Assembly (NCBI RefSeq): GCF_014297335.1
Contig: NZ_JACOQH010000008.1
Location: forward strand, 1 to 64,000
Direction of reading: 5' to 3'
From: Roseburia_D yibonii
Lineage (GTDB): Bacteria > Bacillota > Clostridia > Lachnospirales > Lachnospiraceae
Length of the DNA stretch: 64,000 bases
Below, in pieces: positions 35,201-42,387 of this stretch. The notes beneath the pieces are model-generated. The model was not told the origin of the DNA. It worked only from the letters and a program-made list of their open reading frames with translations, and did no database searches. The position numbers were made by a program, and so were the translations under genes. Each line of letters begins with the position of its first letter. The stretch's first letter is position 1.

Positions 35201-35264
35201 CATCCATGCGGTGATCCATAAAATACTCCGGATCTTTTACTTTTTCATAACGAAATTCACCCAT
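32235..35264 (-). CDS. beta-galactosidase, glycoside hydrolase family 2 (LacZ type)
   Basis: A 1009-residue cytoplasmic enzyme with the full LacZ layout: sugar-binding jelly roll, immunoglobulin-like domain, TIM barrel, second Ig-like domain and beta-galactosidase small-chain domain. Acid/base Glu near 454 lies in WSCGNES and the nucleophile near 521 in CCEYTHAMGN; FKGVNRHEF is the usual barrel entry. The ATG at 35264 has GGAGG upstream; an ATG six codons earlier lacks one. It is last in the lactose transport operon, behind a terminator-like hairpin. No secretion signal, so lactose must be imported first. Confidence 0.95.
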   Translation of the reverse strand: MGEFRYEKVKDPEYFMDHRMDAHSDHVAYASWKESEEEKSSYRYSLDGIWKFHYAKNYEQTVKGFEETGVDCHSWDDIRVPAHIQMEGYDSPQYVNVQYPWDGREAIMPGEIPQRFNPVASYVKYFEVPEQMKDKPLYISFQGAESGLAVWLNGNFVGYSEDTFTPSEFELTPYVKDGENKLAVQVFKWTSGSWCEDQDFYRFSGLYRSVYLYTIPEVHIYDMCVRTLLDDAYRDADLSIDLTTMGEGGVAKLTLLEGENVQKTAKVKLEKSSHVSISVQAPHLWSAEDPYLYELKIEVKKDGETKECISQKVGFRRFEMKDNIMCLNGKRIVFKGVNRHEFSSKTGRAVSTEEIVKDIVTMKRNNINAIRTCHYPDDSRIYALCDAYGLYMIAENNMESHGSWDPVARGLEDKSVVVPGDNMKWEGMMLDRVNSCYQRDKNHPAILIWSCGNESYGGKVIYDMSEKFRSLDPTRLVHYEGVFNDRRYNDSSDMESQMYPSVESIREFLKKDRSKPFICCEYTHAMGNSCGAMFKYTDLTDEEPLYQGGFIWDYIDQSILKKNRYGEEFQAYGGDFMERPTDYNFSGNGIVYGGERDESPKMPSVKYNYQNISVTIGEDRIRVTNKNLFVNTDQFDCAVILEKEGHFVKKVPIDTDVAPLSKAEYPMPFALPEEPGEYAVTVSFTLKEDTKWAKAGHEVAFGQEIFRKKGEECKKKNPPVEVIYGKLNLGVRGENFDVLFSGLNGGLVSYRYAGKEMIEAIPMPNFWRAPTDNDCGNLMPQRYGQWKLASMYLTHKTDGTFDDHPPVIKQEEDSISITYTYHMPTTPRADCELTYQVFGDGTIKTKLAYVPVKELGDMPEFGVMFQINADYDQVEWYGLGPEETYADRTQGAKLGIYRNEVKDNLAKYLVPQECGNKTGVRYAKVTDKKGRGMLFAGDNMSFSALPYTPHEMENAKHAYELPPVHHTVIRVAKAQMGVAGDNSWGARTHEEFLLPVNEKLEFEFSFRGI

Positions 35265-35294
35265 ATTTTTTCGTACCTCCATCTCTTTTTGTTT

Positions 35295-35327
35295 TAAAAA
35301 AGGCTGCCCCCATCGTTGAGACAGCCT
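35295..35327 (-). terminator. hairpin between permease and GH2 genes
   Basis: Minus-strand arms AGGCTGTCTC and GGGGCAGCCT (35318-35327, 35301-35310; two G-U pairs), then six T. Partial read-through would set the GH2 level lower than that of the transporter. Confidence 0.7.
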
Positions 35328-35347
35328 CAGTTTTTTATATCATCCTT

Positions 35348-36154
35348 TTACTTCACTGCACCGGTAATACCTTCTGCGAAGGATTTCTGCAGACAGAAGA
35401 AGATCACCGCTGTCGGCAGTGTACAGATCAGTACGGCAAGCATCAGCATACCATAATCTGTGACATAGCCCTGGGTCAGGTTGGCAACAACCATCGGCAT
35501 TGTCATACTCTTTTCATCGGTCATGATTACCTTTGGCCACAGATAACTGTTCCATGCGTTCATGAACGTGATCGTCATTGCCGCTGCGTAAGTGGACTTC
35601 ATCGTCGGAATGAACATCTGGAAAAAGATGCGCAGTTCGGACAACCCGTCAATTCTTGCCGCCTCGATAATATCATGCGGGAAAGAACGCGCGCTCTGGC
35701 GGAACATCATGATAAGGAACGGTGTTGACAGGGTCGGAAGAATAAATCCGATCGTGGAATTTAACCATCCCGCTTTGGAAAACATCTGGAACAACGGAAT
35801 CAACGTTGCTACAAACGGAACCATCATGGCAAGGAGAATGATGTTCATCACGATATCTTTTCCTTTGTCATGGAAGATTTCAAATCCATAGCCTGCCAGA
35901 GAGCAGATAACCAGAGATACCAGTGTCAGAATGATCGCATATTTAAATGAATTTCCAAGCGCTCTTCCGATATTCTGGGAATTCACCAGGTTTTTAAAGT
36001 TCTCGGTCAGATATGTGCCCGGGATCAGGCGTCCGCGTGTGACATCCACGCTCTTGTTCGTAGCCGCCGATACCATCCAGTATAATGGAAAAACGGATAT
36101 AAAGGACACAATACATAAGAATACATACATTGAGATTTTTTTACCTTTAGTCAC
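35348..36154 (-). CDS. carbohydrate ABC transporter permease (MalG type)
   Basis: A 268-residue inner-membrane permease with about six helices. The EAA loop appears as EAARIDGLSELRIFFQMFIPTMKS, the ATPase docking site. The GTG at 36154 has AGGTG six bases upstream; another GTG three codons earlier is possible. It overlaps the end of the partner permease gene. Context points to lactose or galacto-oligosaccharides. Confidence 0.92.
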   Translation of the reverse strand: MTKGKKISMYVFLCIVSFISVFPLYWMVSAATNKSVDVTRGRLIPGTYLTENFKNLVNSQNIGRALGNSFKYAIILTLVSLVICSLAGYGFEIFHDKGKDIVMNIILLAMMVPFVATLIPLFQMFSKAGWLNSTIGFILPTLSTPFLIMMFRQSARSFPHDIIEAARIDGLSELRIFFQMFIPTMKSTYAAAMTITFMNAWNSYLWPKVIMTDEKSMTMPMVVANLTQGYVTDYGMLMLAVLICTLPTAVIFFCLQKSFAEGITGAVK

Positions 36155-37040
36155 GTTTGTCACCTACTTTCATCTGAATAAATGCCAGAATAGCAACCAG
36201 TATCAGGATAAAGAATGACATTGCAGCTGCGTATCCGAAATTCGGCACATATTTAAAGGACATATTGTAAATGTAATGAGACATTGTGATCGAAGCGTTT
36301 GCAGGTCCACCGTCTGTCAAGTTTACGGATTCATCGAACAGCTGCAGGGTACCATTGGTAGACATGATCGCTGTAAGAAGGATCGTCGGTTTTAAGAGCG
36401 GTGCGGTGATCTTAAAGAAGGTCTGCACCGGAGAAGCTCCGTCGATCTTTGCCGCTTCATATACGGAATATTCAATGTTCTGCAGTCCGGACAGATAAAA
36501 TACCATGTTGTATCCTGTCCATCTCCAGAGGAGACCCAGGATAATGACGATCTTTGCGCTGATTGGATGTGTCAGGAAAGAATATGGCGCATCTAAAATA
36601 CCGATCTTTACCAGAAACAGATTGATGATACCGTTGTTTGCAAACAGTGTACGGAAAATGGTCGCATATGCTACCAGTGATGTCGCACACGGCAAAAAGA
36701 TCATCGTACGGAACAATCCTTTGAATCTTAAGTTCCGGTTGTTTAAGATCGAAGCTAAGATCAGTGCCAGGATCAACATGATCGGCACCTGAATGATCAG
36801 GTAGAAAAATGTATTTTTAACGGACTGCATAAATACAGTGTCCTTGAACATTCGTGTGTAATTCGAAATGCCGCAGGGTTTCATTGCAGCCCCTACGCCA
36901 GTCTGGAAAGACAAAATGAATGCCTTTACCATGGGCACAAAACTCATTACCAGAATCAGTAATGCCGCCGGTGTTAAGAATGCCCATCCGGTCAGGTTAT
37001 TTCTTTTATCCAATGACATTTTTTTTGATGGCTTACTCAA
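36147..37040 (-). CDS. carbohydrate ABC transporter permease (MalF type)
   Basis: A 297-residue permease with six main helices after a basic cytoplasmic N-terminus. The EAA loop is YEAAKIDGASPVQTFFKITAPLLK. I prefer a TTG start at 37040, which has AAGGAGGG seven bases upstream; the ATG at 37070 lies before that site. It follows the binding protein across a terminator-like hairpin and is coupled to the MalG-type gene. No ATPase gene is present, so a shared MsmK-type ATPase elsewhere is probable. Confidence 0.92.
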   Translation of the reverse strand: MSKPSKKMSLDKRNNLTGWAFLTPAALLILVMSFVPMVKAFILSFQTGVGAAMKPCGISNYTRMFKDTVFMQSVKNTFFYLIIQVPIMLILALILASILNNRNLRFKGLFRTMIFLPCATSLVAYATIFRTLFANNGIINLFLVKIGILDAPYSFLTHPISAKIVIILGLLWRWTGYNMVFYLSGLQNIEYSVYEAAKIDGASPVQTFFKITAPLLKPTILLTAIMSTNGTLQLFDESVNLTDGGPANASITMSHYIYNMSFKYVPNFGYAAAMSFFILILVAILAFIQMKVGDKRD

Positions 37041-37084
37041 GGAAACTCCCTCCTTTTTGCGTCTTCGCATGTTGTTTTGGAAGA

Positions 37085-37119
37085 AAAAGGGAGAACAGCC
37101 GGTTAGAACCGTTCTCCCC
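37085..37119 (-). terminator. attenuating hairpin between binding protein and permeases
   Basis: Minus-strand arms GGGAGAAC and GTTCTCCC (37112-37119, 37090-37097) with an inner CGGTT/AACCG pair, then CTTTTTC. Such hairpins commonly keep binding-protein mRNA above permease mRNA. Confidence 0.78.
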
Positions 37120-37133
37120 TTCTGATATCAGTA

Positions 37134-38474
37134 TTACTGACCCATATTAAAGTTTACTGTGTCTTCTGCTGTCTGAAGTTCGGTATCAATGTCAGAGCCT
37201 GCGATCACGTTTGTAATAGCGGTAGCAACTGCGTCACGAGCTTCATAGTAGTAAACGCCTGTAATGTTAGACGGTACTTTTGTAGCGAAATCTACGATCT
37301 TGGCAGATACTGCATCGCCGCCGAAGAAATCGTTCGGCTGTGCATATGCATCAGAGTCACCAGCCGGTGCCCATGTTGCGATCGCGCCACAGGAAAGGAT
37401 GTTATCATAAAGTTCTGTGCTTCCTGCAAATGTGCTTGCCAGGAAATCATATGCAAGGTCTTTGTTCTTGCAGTTTGCTGTTACAGCCCAGGATGATCCA
37501 CCATTGTTTGAATAGTTGGTAGCGTCTTTCGCGTCAACCAGTCTTGGCATATTGGTGATCGCCCAGTTACCGGACTGATCTTCTGCTGTCTGAATGGAAG
37601 CCATGATCCAGCATCCGTTGATGGTTCCTGCAACATCACCGTTTGTGATGGAACCAACATATTCATCCCAGCTGTTTACTTCGATCAGCACGCCGCTGTC
37701 TTTCATTTCTTTATAAGTTTCAGCAACTTCTTTTAATACATCGTTATTTACGATATTCGCTGTTCCGTCCTCATTAAAAAGAGAAGATCCGGCGGACTGA
37801 AGCATCATCATGATCAGATCACACTCGCCAGCCTGCATGGAGATCAACGGCTTGCCGGTTGCTTCGAGTACTTTCTTTCCGTTTTCAATGTACTGATCCC
37901 ATGTGATATCTGTGAAATCATCTACCGTAAGTCCGGCCTGCTCTAAGAGATCGGTACGATAGCATCCGACAACTGCACCGTTATCAAACGGAACACCATA
38001 GTTCTTGCCATCTACTACAGAGTATGCTGTTTTTCCTTCTGCAAACTGTGAAAAATCAATTCCGCTGTCTGTAAGATCTGTAAACGCATCCGGATAGCTG
38101 ATTACGTTTTTCTGGAACGCGTTATCCTGCATTAACAGGATATCCGGTAATGTACTTAAATCTCCGGAAGTAGCTGCTGTCGTAAGTTTTGTCTGGACAT
38201 CCTCCCAAGGTGTCTCAACTACATTTACGGTAACATCCGGATGATCTTTCTGATATACCTTTGCAGCCTCGTTCATTGCGAAAATATTGAACGCCGGATC
38301 CCAGCACCACACGGTAAGTGTGTTCTCATCGCTGCCTGCTGCCGCAGATTCGGTAGATCCAGAAGCTGAATCTCCGCTTGTGCCTGTGGAGCCTGAACTG
38401 CCTGAGCTTCCGCAGGCTACCATAGAAACTGCCATTGCTGATACCAGCATAAGTGATACGATTTTCTTTTTCAT
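37134..38474 (-). CDS. extracellular solute-binding lipoprotein (sugar, family 1)
   Basis: A 446-residue lipoprotein. The signal peptide ends in VACG with Cys21, followed by a Gly/Ser-rich linker (22-50). The mature domain begins TLTVWCWDPAFN and has the two-lobed family 1 pattern (TPWEDVQTKL, DILLMQDNAF). GGGAGG precedes the ATG. Its partners are the two permeases downstream, and with two beta-galactosidases nearby a beta-galactoside ligand is likely. Confidence 0.93.
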   Translation of the reverse strand: MKKKIVSLMLVSAMAVSMVACGSSGSSGSTGTSGDSASGSTESAAAGSDENTLTVWCWDPAFNIFAMNEAAKVYQKDHPDVTVNVVETPWEDVQTKLTTAATSGDLSTLPDILLMQDNAFQKNVISYPDAFTDLTDSGIDFSQFAEGKTAYSVVDGKNYGVPFDNGAVVGCYRTDLLEQAGLTVDDFTDITWDQYIENGKKVLEATGKPLISMQAGECDLIMMMLQSAGSSLFNEDGTANIVNNDVLKEVAETYKEMKDSGVLIEVNSWDEYVGSITNGDVAGTINGCWIMASIQTAEDQSGNWAITNMPRLVDAKDATNYSNNGGSSWAVTANCKNKDLAYDFLASTFAGSTELYDNILSCGAIATWAPAGDSDAYAQPNDFFGGDAVSAKIVDFATKVPSNITGVYYYEARDAVATAITNVIAGSDIDTELQTAEDTVNFNMGQ

Positions 38475-38586
38475 AGTGTTTTCCTCCCAATGTGTTTATT
38501 TACAATGACGACAGTTTGAAATCACCCCTGTTTTTTGTTTGTGTATTTTGTACACTTTATTTCTTTCTGTCTTTCATTATATATGC

Positions 38587-38595
38587 ATTATACCA
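38587..38595 (-). promoter_or_regulatory. extended -10 promoter of the sugar transport operon
   Basis: Minus-strand TGGTATAAT: perfect TATAAT (38587-38592) with extended TG. No recognisable -35 stands 16-18 bases upstream, as expected for a promoter needing an activator. Confidence 0.55.
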
Positions 38596-38672
38596 AATCA
38601 TCTCCTGTTGTAGGGTGTAGAATCATCTGTAAAACATGCATATTCAACCATGTTGTAAAATAAATGCATTTT

Positions 38673-39608
38673 TTACCATCCTTTTTCGGCAGAAATATGA
38701 AAAGAAAGCAGTTTGCTCTCGTAATTTTTGGGATTTTTCTTCCATTGGTAAGGCGTTGTCCCAACGATCCGCTTAAAATTACGATTAAAGGTGGAAGTTG
38801 TTGCAAATCCGACTTTCATTGCGATCTCATCCATTGAATCGTTCGTCTTTTTCATCAGTTCACACGCCATCTGTACCCGTATCATGTTGATATAATCCAC
38901 CGGTGTCATATGCATATATTCCACAAACAGCCTGCGGAAATGCGTTTCACTCATATTGCATTTCTCCGCAAGCATTTCAATTCGTATACTCTCCTTATAT
39001 CCGGTACTGATATAATCAAGCGCGTTCTTGATCTGGGAAACTCCCGGTCTTCTTGCCTCAAAAAGTTCCTCCGGCTTATCGCAGTTTAACCGGGCAATCT
39101 CAAGCAGGAGAGCTGTCGTAAGCGCATTCACCGTATCCGTATAAAATTCCCGCTTTCCACGCATCTCCTCCATGATCGTGAGCACGATCGTAACAAGCTG
39201 CGGATAATCCCTTGCCCGCAGTCCATGCGCTTTCCGGTTGATCAGGCGAAGTAACTTATTCTGATATAATTCATTATCCGGATACATGTTCCGAAGTATC
39301 GTCTCCGGATCAAAGTAGAGATACTCCCAGTAACTTTTCCGCCCGTCTTCACTGTCTGTCGTATGCGGATAATTCTTCGGTATCACGCATAATGTTTCCG
39401 GCTCATACGCCAGTGTATCCTCATCCAGCGTTACTGTTCCCCTGCCGTCCCTGCAATATCCGATCTCCATCATATTATGGAAATGCAGATGCGTGACTCC
39501 ACTTCCGTAGTCACGGATCCACTCTTCTCCTAACAGTGCCATAACATATTCTTTTTGCGGAATATCATAATAGCGCAGTTCGATTGTCTCTTTCTTTTTT
39601 CTTCCCAT
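38673..39608 (-). CDS. AraC-family transcriptional regulator
   Basis: A 311-residue regulator with an N-terminal cupin sugar-binding domain (about 15-150, HLHFHNMMEIGYC) and a C-terminal AraC double helix-turn-helix (about 200-300: IEMLAEKCNMSETHFRRLF and VGFATTSTFNRNFKRIVG). The ATG at 39608 follows AGGAGAAGGA. It lies just upstream of the transport operon and reads in the same direction, so it is the likely activator of its weak promoter. Confidence 0.93.
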   Translation of the reverse strand: MGRKKKETIELRYYDIPQKEYVMALLGEEWIRDYGSGVTHLHFHNMMEIGYCRDGRGTVTLDEDTLAYEPETLCVIPKNYPHTTDSEDGRKSYWEYLYFDPETILRNMYPDNELYQNKLLRLINRKAHGLRARDYPQLVTIVLTIMEEMRGKREFYTDTVNALTTALLLEIARLNCDKPEELFEARRPGVSQIKNALDYISTGYKESIRIEMLAEKCNMSETHFRRLFVEYMHMTPVDYINMIRVQMACELMKKTNDSMDEIAMKVGFATTSTFNRNFKRIVGTTPYQWKKNPKNYESKLLSFHISAEKGW

Positions 39609-39657
39609 TGTCCTTCTCCTGTATGTCTCTAAAATGTGCTCTTTGTATCCTGATATT

Positions 39658-39686
39658 AGTATAATTTCTTCTGTCCGACTTGTCAA
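39658..39686 (-). promoter_or_regulatory. promoter of the araC-type gene
   Basis: Minus-strand perfect TTGACA (39681-39686), 17-base spacer and TATACT (39658-39663). Confidence 0.8.
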
Positions 39687-39734
39687 TGTGCCCAATTTTC
39701 TGATAATTTTTCTTCATTTATCCGGCATATAGTC

Positions 39735-39782
39735 AAAAAACGGGCGCCGCCGGATATCCATCTCTGCTATCCGGCAGCGCCC
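39735..39782 (-). terminator. terminator after the L,D-transpeptidase gene
   Basis: Arms GGGCGCCGCCGGATA and TATCCGGCAGCGCCC (39742-39756, 39768-39782), nearly perfect, followed on the minus strand by six T. Confidence 0.9.
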
Positions 39783-39817
39783 GCGTCATGCGTTTTGCTG
39801 TTCTTACTGTTTTTGAT

Positions 39818-41446
39818 TTACTGCTGCTGTCCGCCTTCCTGAAGCGCTGACAGTGCTGCCTCATCCGCAACAAAAGTCTCGTAGTTGGTCACTTTTGCCT
39901 TGTCCTCGTCCGAAAGCGCATTATACTGGCTGCGGATCGTTGCCATGATCGTCGCGCTCTCCAGTGTCACCGGTCCGATGCTGTCGATTTCGGAAATGAT
40001 CGTTTCCGGTGTTACCTGCGGTGCTGACACATCCGGTGTCGGCTCTGTCTGGAACACCAGTACCGCGTCCCCGACTTCGATATTTTCATAGATCGTCTTT
40101 GCCGCGCTGACCGGAAGATTGATACAGCCGTGTGATCCTCCGCGCAGGTAGATCTGTCCGCCGAAAGAACTTCTCCAGGTCGCGTCATGCATTCCAACAC
40201 CACCGTTAAACGGCATCCAGTAATTTACAAAGGATTCATAGTCTTCCCCGCGCAGGGTACGGTTCGTCTCCCTGCTGTTGACAAAATACGCGCCGGTCGG
40301 CGTATCATGATCCGCCGCAACTTTTCCCGATACAAAATCAGAACTTACCACAAGCGCTCCGTTTTTATAGAAGTATAAATGCTGTGTGGTCAGATTGATC
40401 TCCACATAGGTATTGCCGTAGTCGTTCGCCCCATGGCTGTTGGCACGCTGTGAGTACTCCGGCTCACGTTCCACGGACTGACCGCTTTTTATATCCGCCA
40501 AAAGCTGTTCGCGCTCTGCCGCCTGGTCGATCTTCCATCCGTAGCTTCCGCCCGGAACTGTCACCGTTCCGCCGCCCGTCATCGTAAGCGTTTTATCCTG
40601 TCCTGCTGTATTGTGGGATGCCGCAAGCTCTTTTACATAAGAAGCAAGCTTATCTTCATCCACACTGACCGTCATATCATCCGAAACTGTAAACCAGTCA
40701 GTGATCTCTGACGCGTCAAGCTCTTCTTTTTCATCTCCGAAGTCGTAGGTGATCTTTGCGCCCGCGTACTGATTTAAGGTATCTGCCGCAGCTTTGATCT
40801 GCTCATCATCCTCTGTGATCTCCGGATCTATGTAACAACCGCTGTCCTCTAAGGATATGTCCTCATTCAGATTGGTGATCGCGTTATTTACCGCCTCTTT
40901 CAGTGCGTCCGCGTTGATGGTCGTTCCGTATTCCGCCGGGATCACTGTGTAGCCATCTTCCCTGGAATACTCTGAGATCTTTGCGTTTTCCGGTGCCACC
41001 TGCGTGTCACTGTCCATGCAGTCCAGATCGTTCATCACCTTTGCCAGTTCATCCTCATCATAGGATATCATCGTATCCATACTGTACTCTGAATCCTTAA
41101 ATAAAGAAGCGATCCATCCAAACGGATTCTGCTTCTTTAAGCATTCCTCCAGACTGCCGTCGAACTGCGGTGTGACCGATATGTCTTTTCCGCTTATCGT
41201 CTCTGTCTTTCCATCCCGTTCCTCTATGGAAAGTGTATAGCCATCGATTCCGTTCCTTATCTTATCTTCCACGTCAGAAACGGTCGCACAGGAACTGTCC
41301 ATGCCGTTGATCTTTGTATGGAACAAAAAATGGCTGTGAAAATAAAAAGCAAACGCCAGATAGATCACTGCAAGCACGCCGATCACGATGCCAGCCACGA
41401 TCAGGACAATCTGCTTTTTCCCTCTTTTCTGTTTTTCTTTTTTCAT
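39818..41446 (-). CDS. L,D-transpeptidase (YkuD) with peptidoglycan-binding domains
   Basis: A 542-residue cell-wall enzyme anchored by an N-terminal helix (about 12-36). Residues 40-300 hold two repeated PG_binding_4-type domains. The YkuD domain (about 340-470) has HDATWR and the catalytic SHGCINLP with its cysteine. It forms 3-3 cross-links in peptidoglycan outside the membrane. A C-terminal extension of about 70 residues is Thr/Glu/Ser-rich and ends EGGQQQ. It is a single gene with its own promoter and terminator. Confidence 0.93.
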   Translation of the reverse strand: MKKEKQKRGKKQIVLIVAGIVIGVLAVIYLAFAFYFHSHFLFHTKINGMDSSCATVSDVEDKIRNGIDGYTLSIEERDGKTETISGKDISVTPQFDGSLEECLKKQNPFGWIASLFKDSEYSMDTMISYDEDELAKVMNDLDCMDSDTQVAPENAKISEYSREDGYTVIPAEYGTTINADALKEAVNNAITNLNEDISLEDSGCYIDPEITEDDEQIKAAADTLNQYAGAKITYDFGDEKEELDASEITDWFTVSDDMTVSVDEDKLASYVKELAASHNTAGQDKTLTMTGGGTVTVPGGSYGWKIDQAAEREQLLADIKSGQSVEREPEYSQRANSHGANDYGNTYVEINLTTQHLYFYKNGALVVSSDFVSGKVAADHDTPTGAYFVNSRETNRTLRGEDYESFVNYWMPFNGGVGMHDATWRSSFGGQIYLRGGSHGCINLPVSAAKTIYENIEVGDAVLVFQTEPTPDVSAPQVTPETIISEIDSIGPVTLESATIMATIRSQYNALSDEDKAKVTNYETFVADEAALSALQEGGQQQ

Positions 41447-41493
41447 AATTTCTGCCTCTTTTTTCTTTCATCTTATATACTCAAACATTCTTT

Positions 41494-41523
41494 ATCATAT
41501 AATCTTTCCAAATCTATTGTCAA
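41494..41523 (-). promoter_or_regulatory. promoter of the L,D-transpeptidase gene
   Basis: Minus-strand perfect TTGACA (41518-41523), 18-base spacer and TATGAT (41494-41499). Confidence 0.7.
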
Positions 41524-41579
41524 TGTTTTCCGGTAATTGTAATATTTTCTTAAAATTTCTTAAAATAATTTGAAAAGAA

Positions 41580-41608
41580 TTGTTCTTTCTATTTTCTTAT
41601 GCTATAAT
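41580..41608 (+). promoter_or_regulatory. promoter of the PAP2 gene
   Basis: TTGTTC (41580-41585), 17-base spacer and perfect TATAAT (41603-41608) with extended TG. Confidence 0.75.
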
Positions 41609-41652
41609 CCCACATTAGATACGATTCGATTGTAGAAAAGGACTGGTGTTTT

Positions 41653-42333
41653 ATGAAAACCTTATCAAAAGAACGGTTTATGGCATGGTTTCAGAAATAT
41701 AAGCACGGACTGCTTTTACTCTATTTTCTGATTTATCTGCCATGGTTTCAGTACCTGGAAAAAAAGGTGACGGTTCATTTTAACGTCATCCATATGGCGA
41801 TCGACGATTATATTCCATTTATCGAATTTTTCGTCATCCCCTATTTTTTATGGTTTTTTTACATTGCGTTCGCGATGGCGTATTTCTTTTTACACAGTAC
41901 CACAGACTGGTATAAGCTGTGCGCGTTTCTGTTTACCGGAATGACTGTTTTTCTGATCTTTTCCACGATCTATCCAAACGGTCAGTATCTGCGCCCGACT
42001 ACGTTTGCCAGAGACAATATCTGTGTGGATCTGGTAAAATGGCTGTATGCGACGGATACTCCCACCAATCTTTTTCCGAGCATTCATGTTTACAATTCGC
42101 TCGGCGTACATATTGCCATTATAAACAGTGAATGTTTCAAAAACAAAAAGGGCGTTCGCAGGCTGTCCTTTGTACTGATGGCAAGCATTATCCTTGCTAC
42201 CATGTTTTTAAAACAGCATTCGGTCTTTGACGTGATCACCGCTTTTGTGCTCGCCGCAGTCGCGCACTCCGTGATCTACGGTCACGCTTTCCAGAAAGCG
42301 GAGGATCAGGTGCTGCAGGAACAGCTTCCTTAA
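41653..42333 (+). CDS. PAP2-family membrane phosphatase
   Basis: A 226-residue membrane protein with about six helices. The PAP2 motifs are LRPTTF (weak motif 1), FPSIHVYNS (motif 2 with the catalytic His) and KQHSVFDVI (motif 3). Such enzymes remove phosphate from phosphatidic acid or undecaprenyl pyrophosphate, or transfer inositol phosphate. The exact substrate cannot be told. It is a single-gene unit, oriented opposite to its neighbours. Confidence 0.88.
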   Translation: MKTLSKERFMAWFQKYKHGLLLLYFLIYLPWFQYLEKKVTVHFNVIHMAIDDYIPFIEFFVIPYFLWFFYIAFAMAYFFLHSTTDWYKLCAFLFTGMTVFLIFSTIYPNGQYLRPTTFARDNICVDLVKWLYATDTPTNLFPSIHVYNSLGVHIAIINSECFKNKKGVRRLSFVLMASIILATMFLKQHSVFDVITAFVLAAVAHSVIYGHAFQKAEDQVLQEQLP

Positions 42334-42345
42334 TCTCAATAATCC

Positions 42346-42382
42346 AAACGGGATATTCCAGATCGGAATATCCCGTTTTTTT
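42346..42382. terminator. bidirectional terminator between PAP2 and nadE
   Basis: Perfect 14-base-pair stem AAACGGGATATTCC/GGAATATCCCGTTT with loop AGATC, followed by T on the plus strand; the minus-strand T run is short. Confidence 0.92.
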
Positions 42383-42387
42383 ACGTC

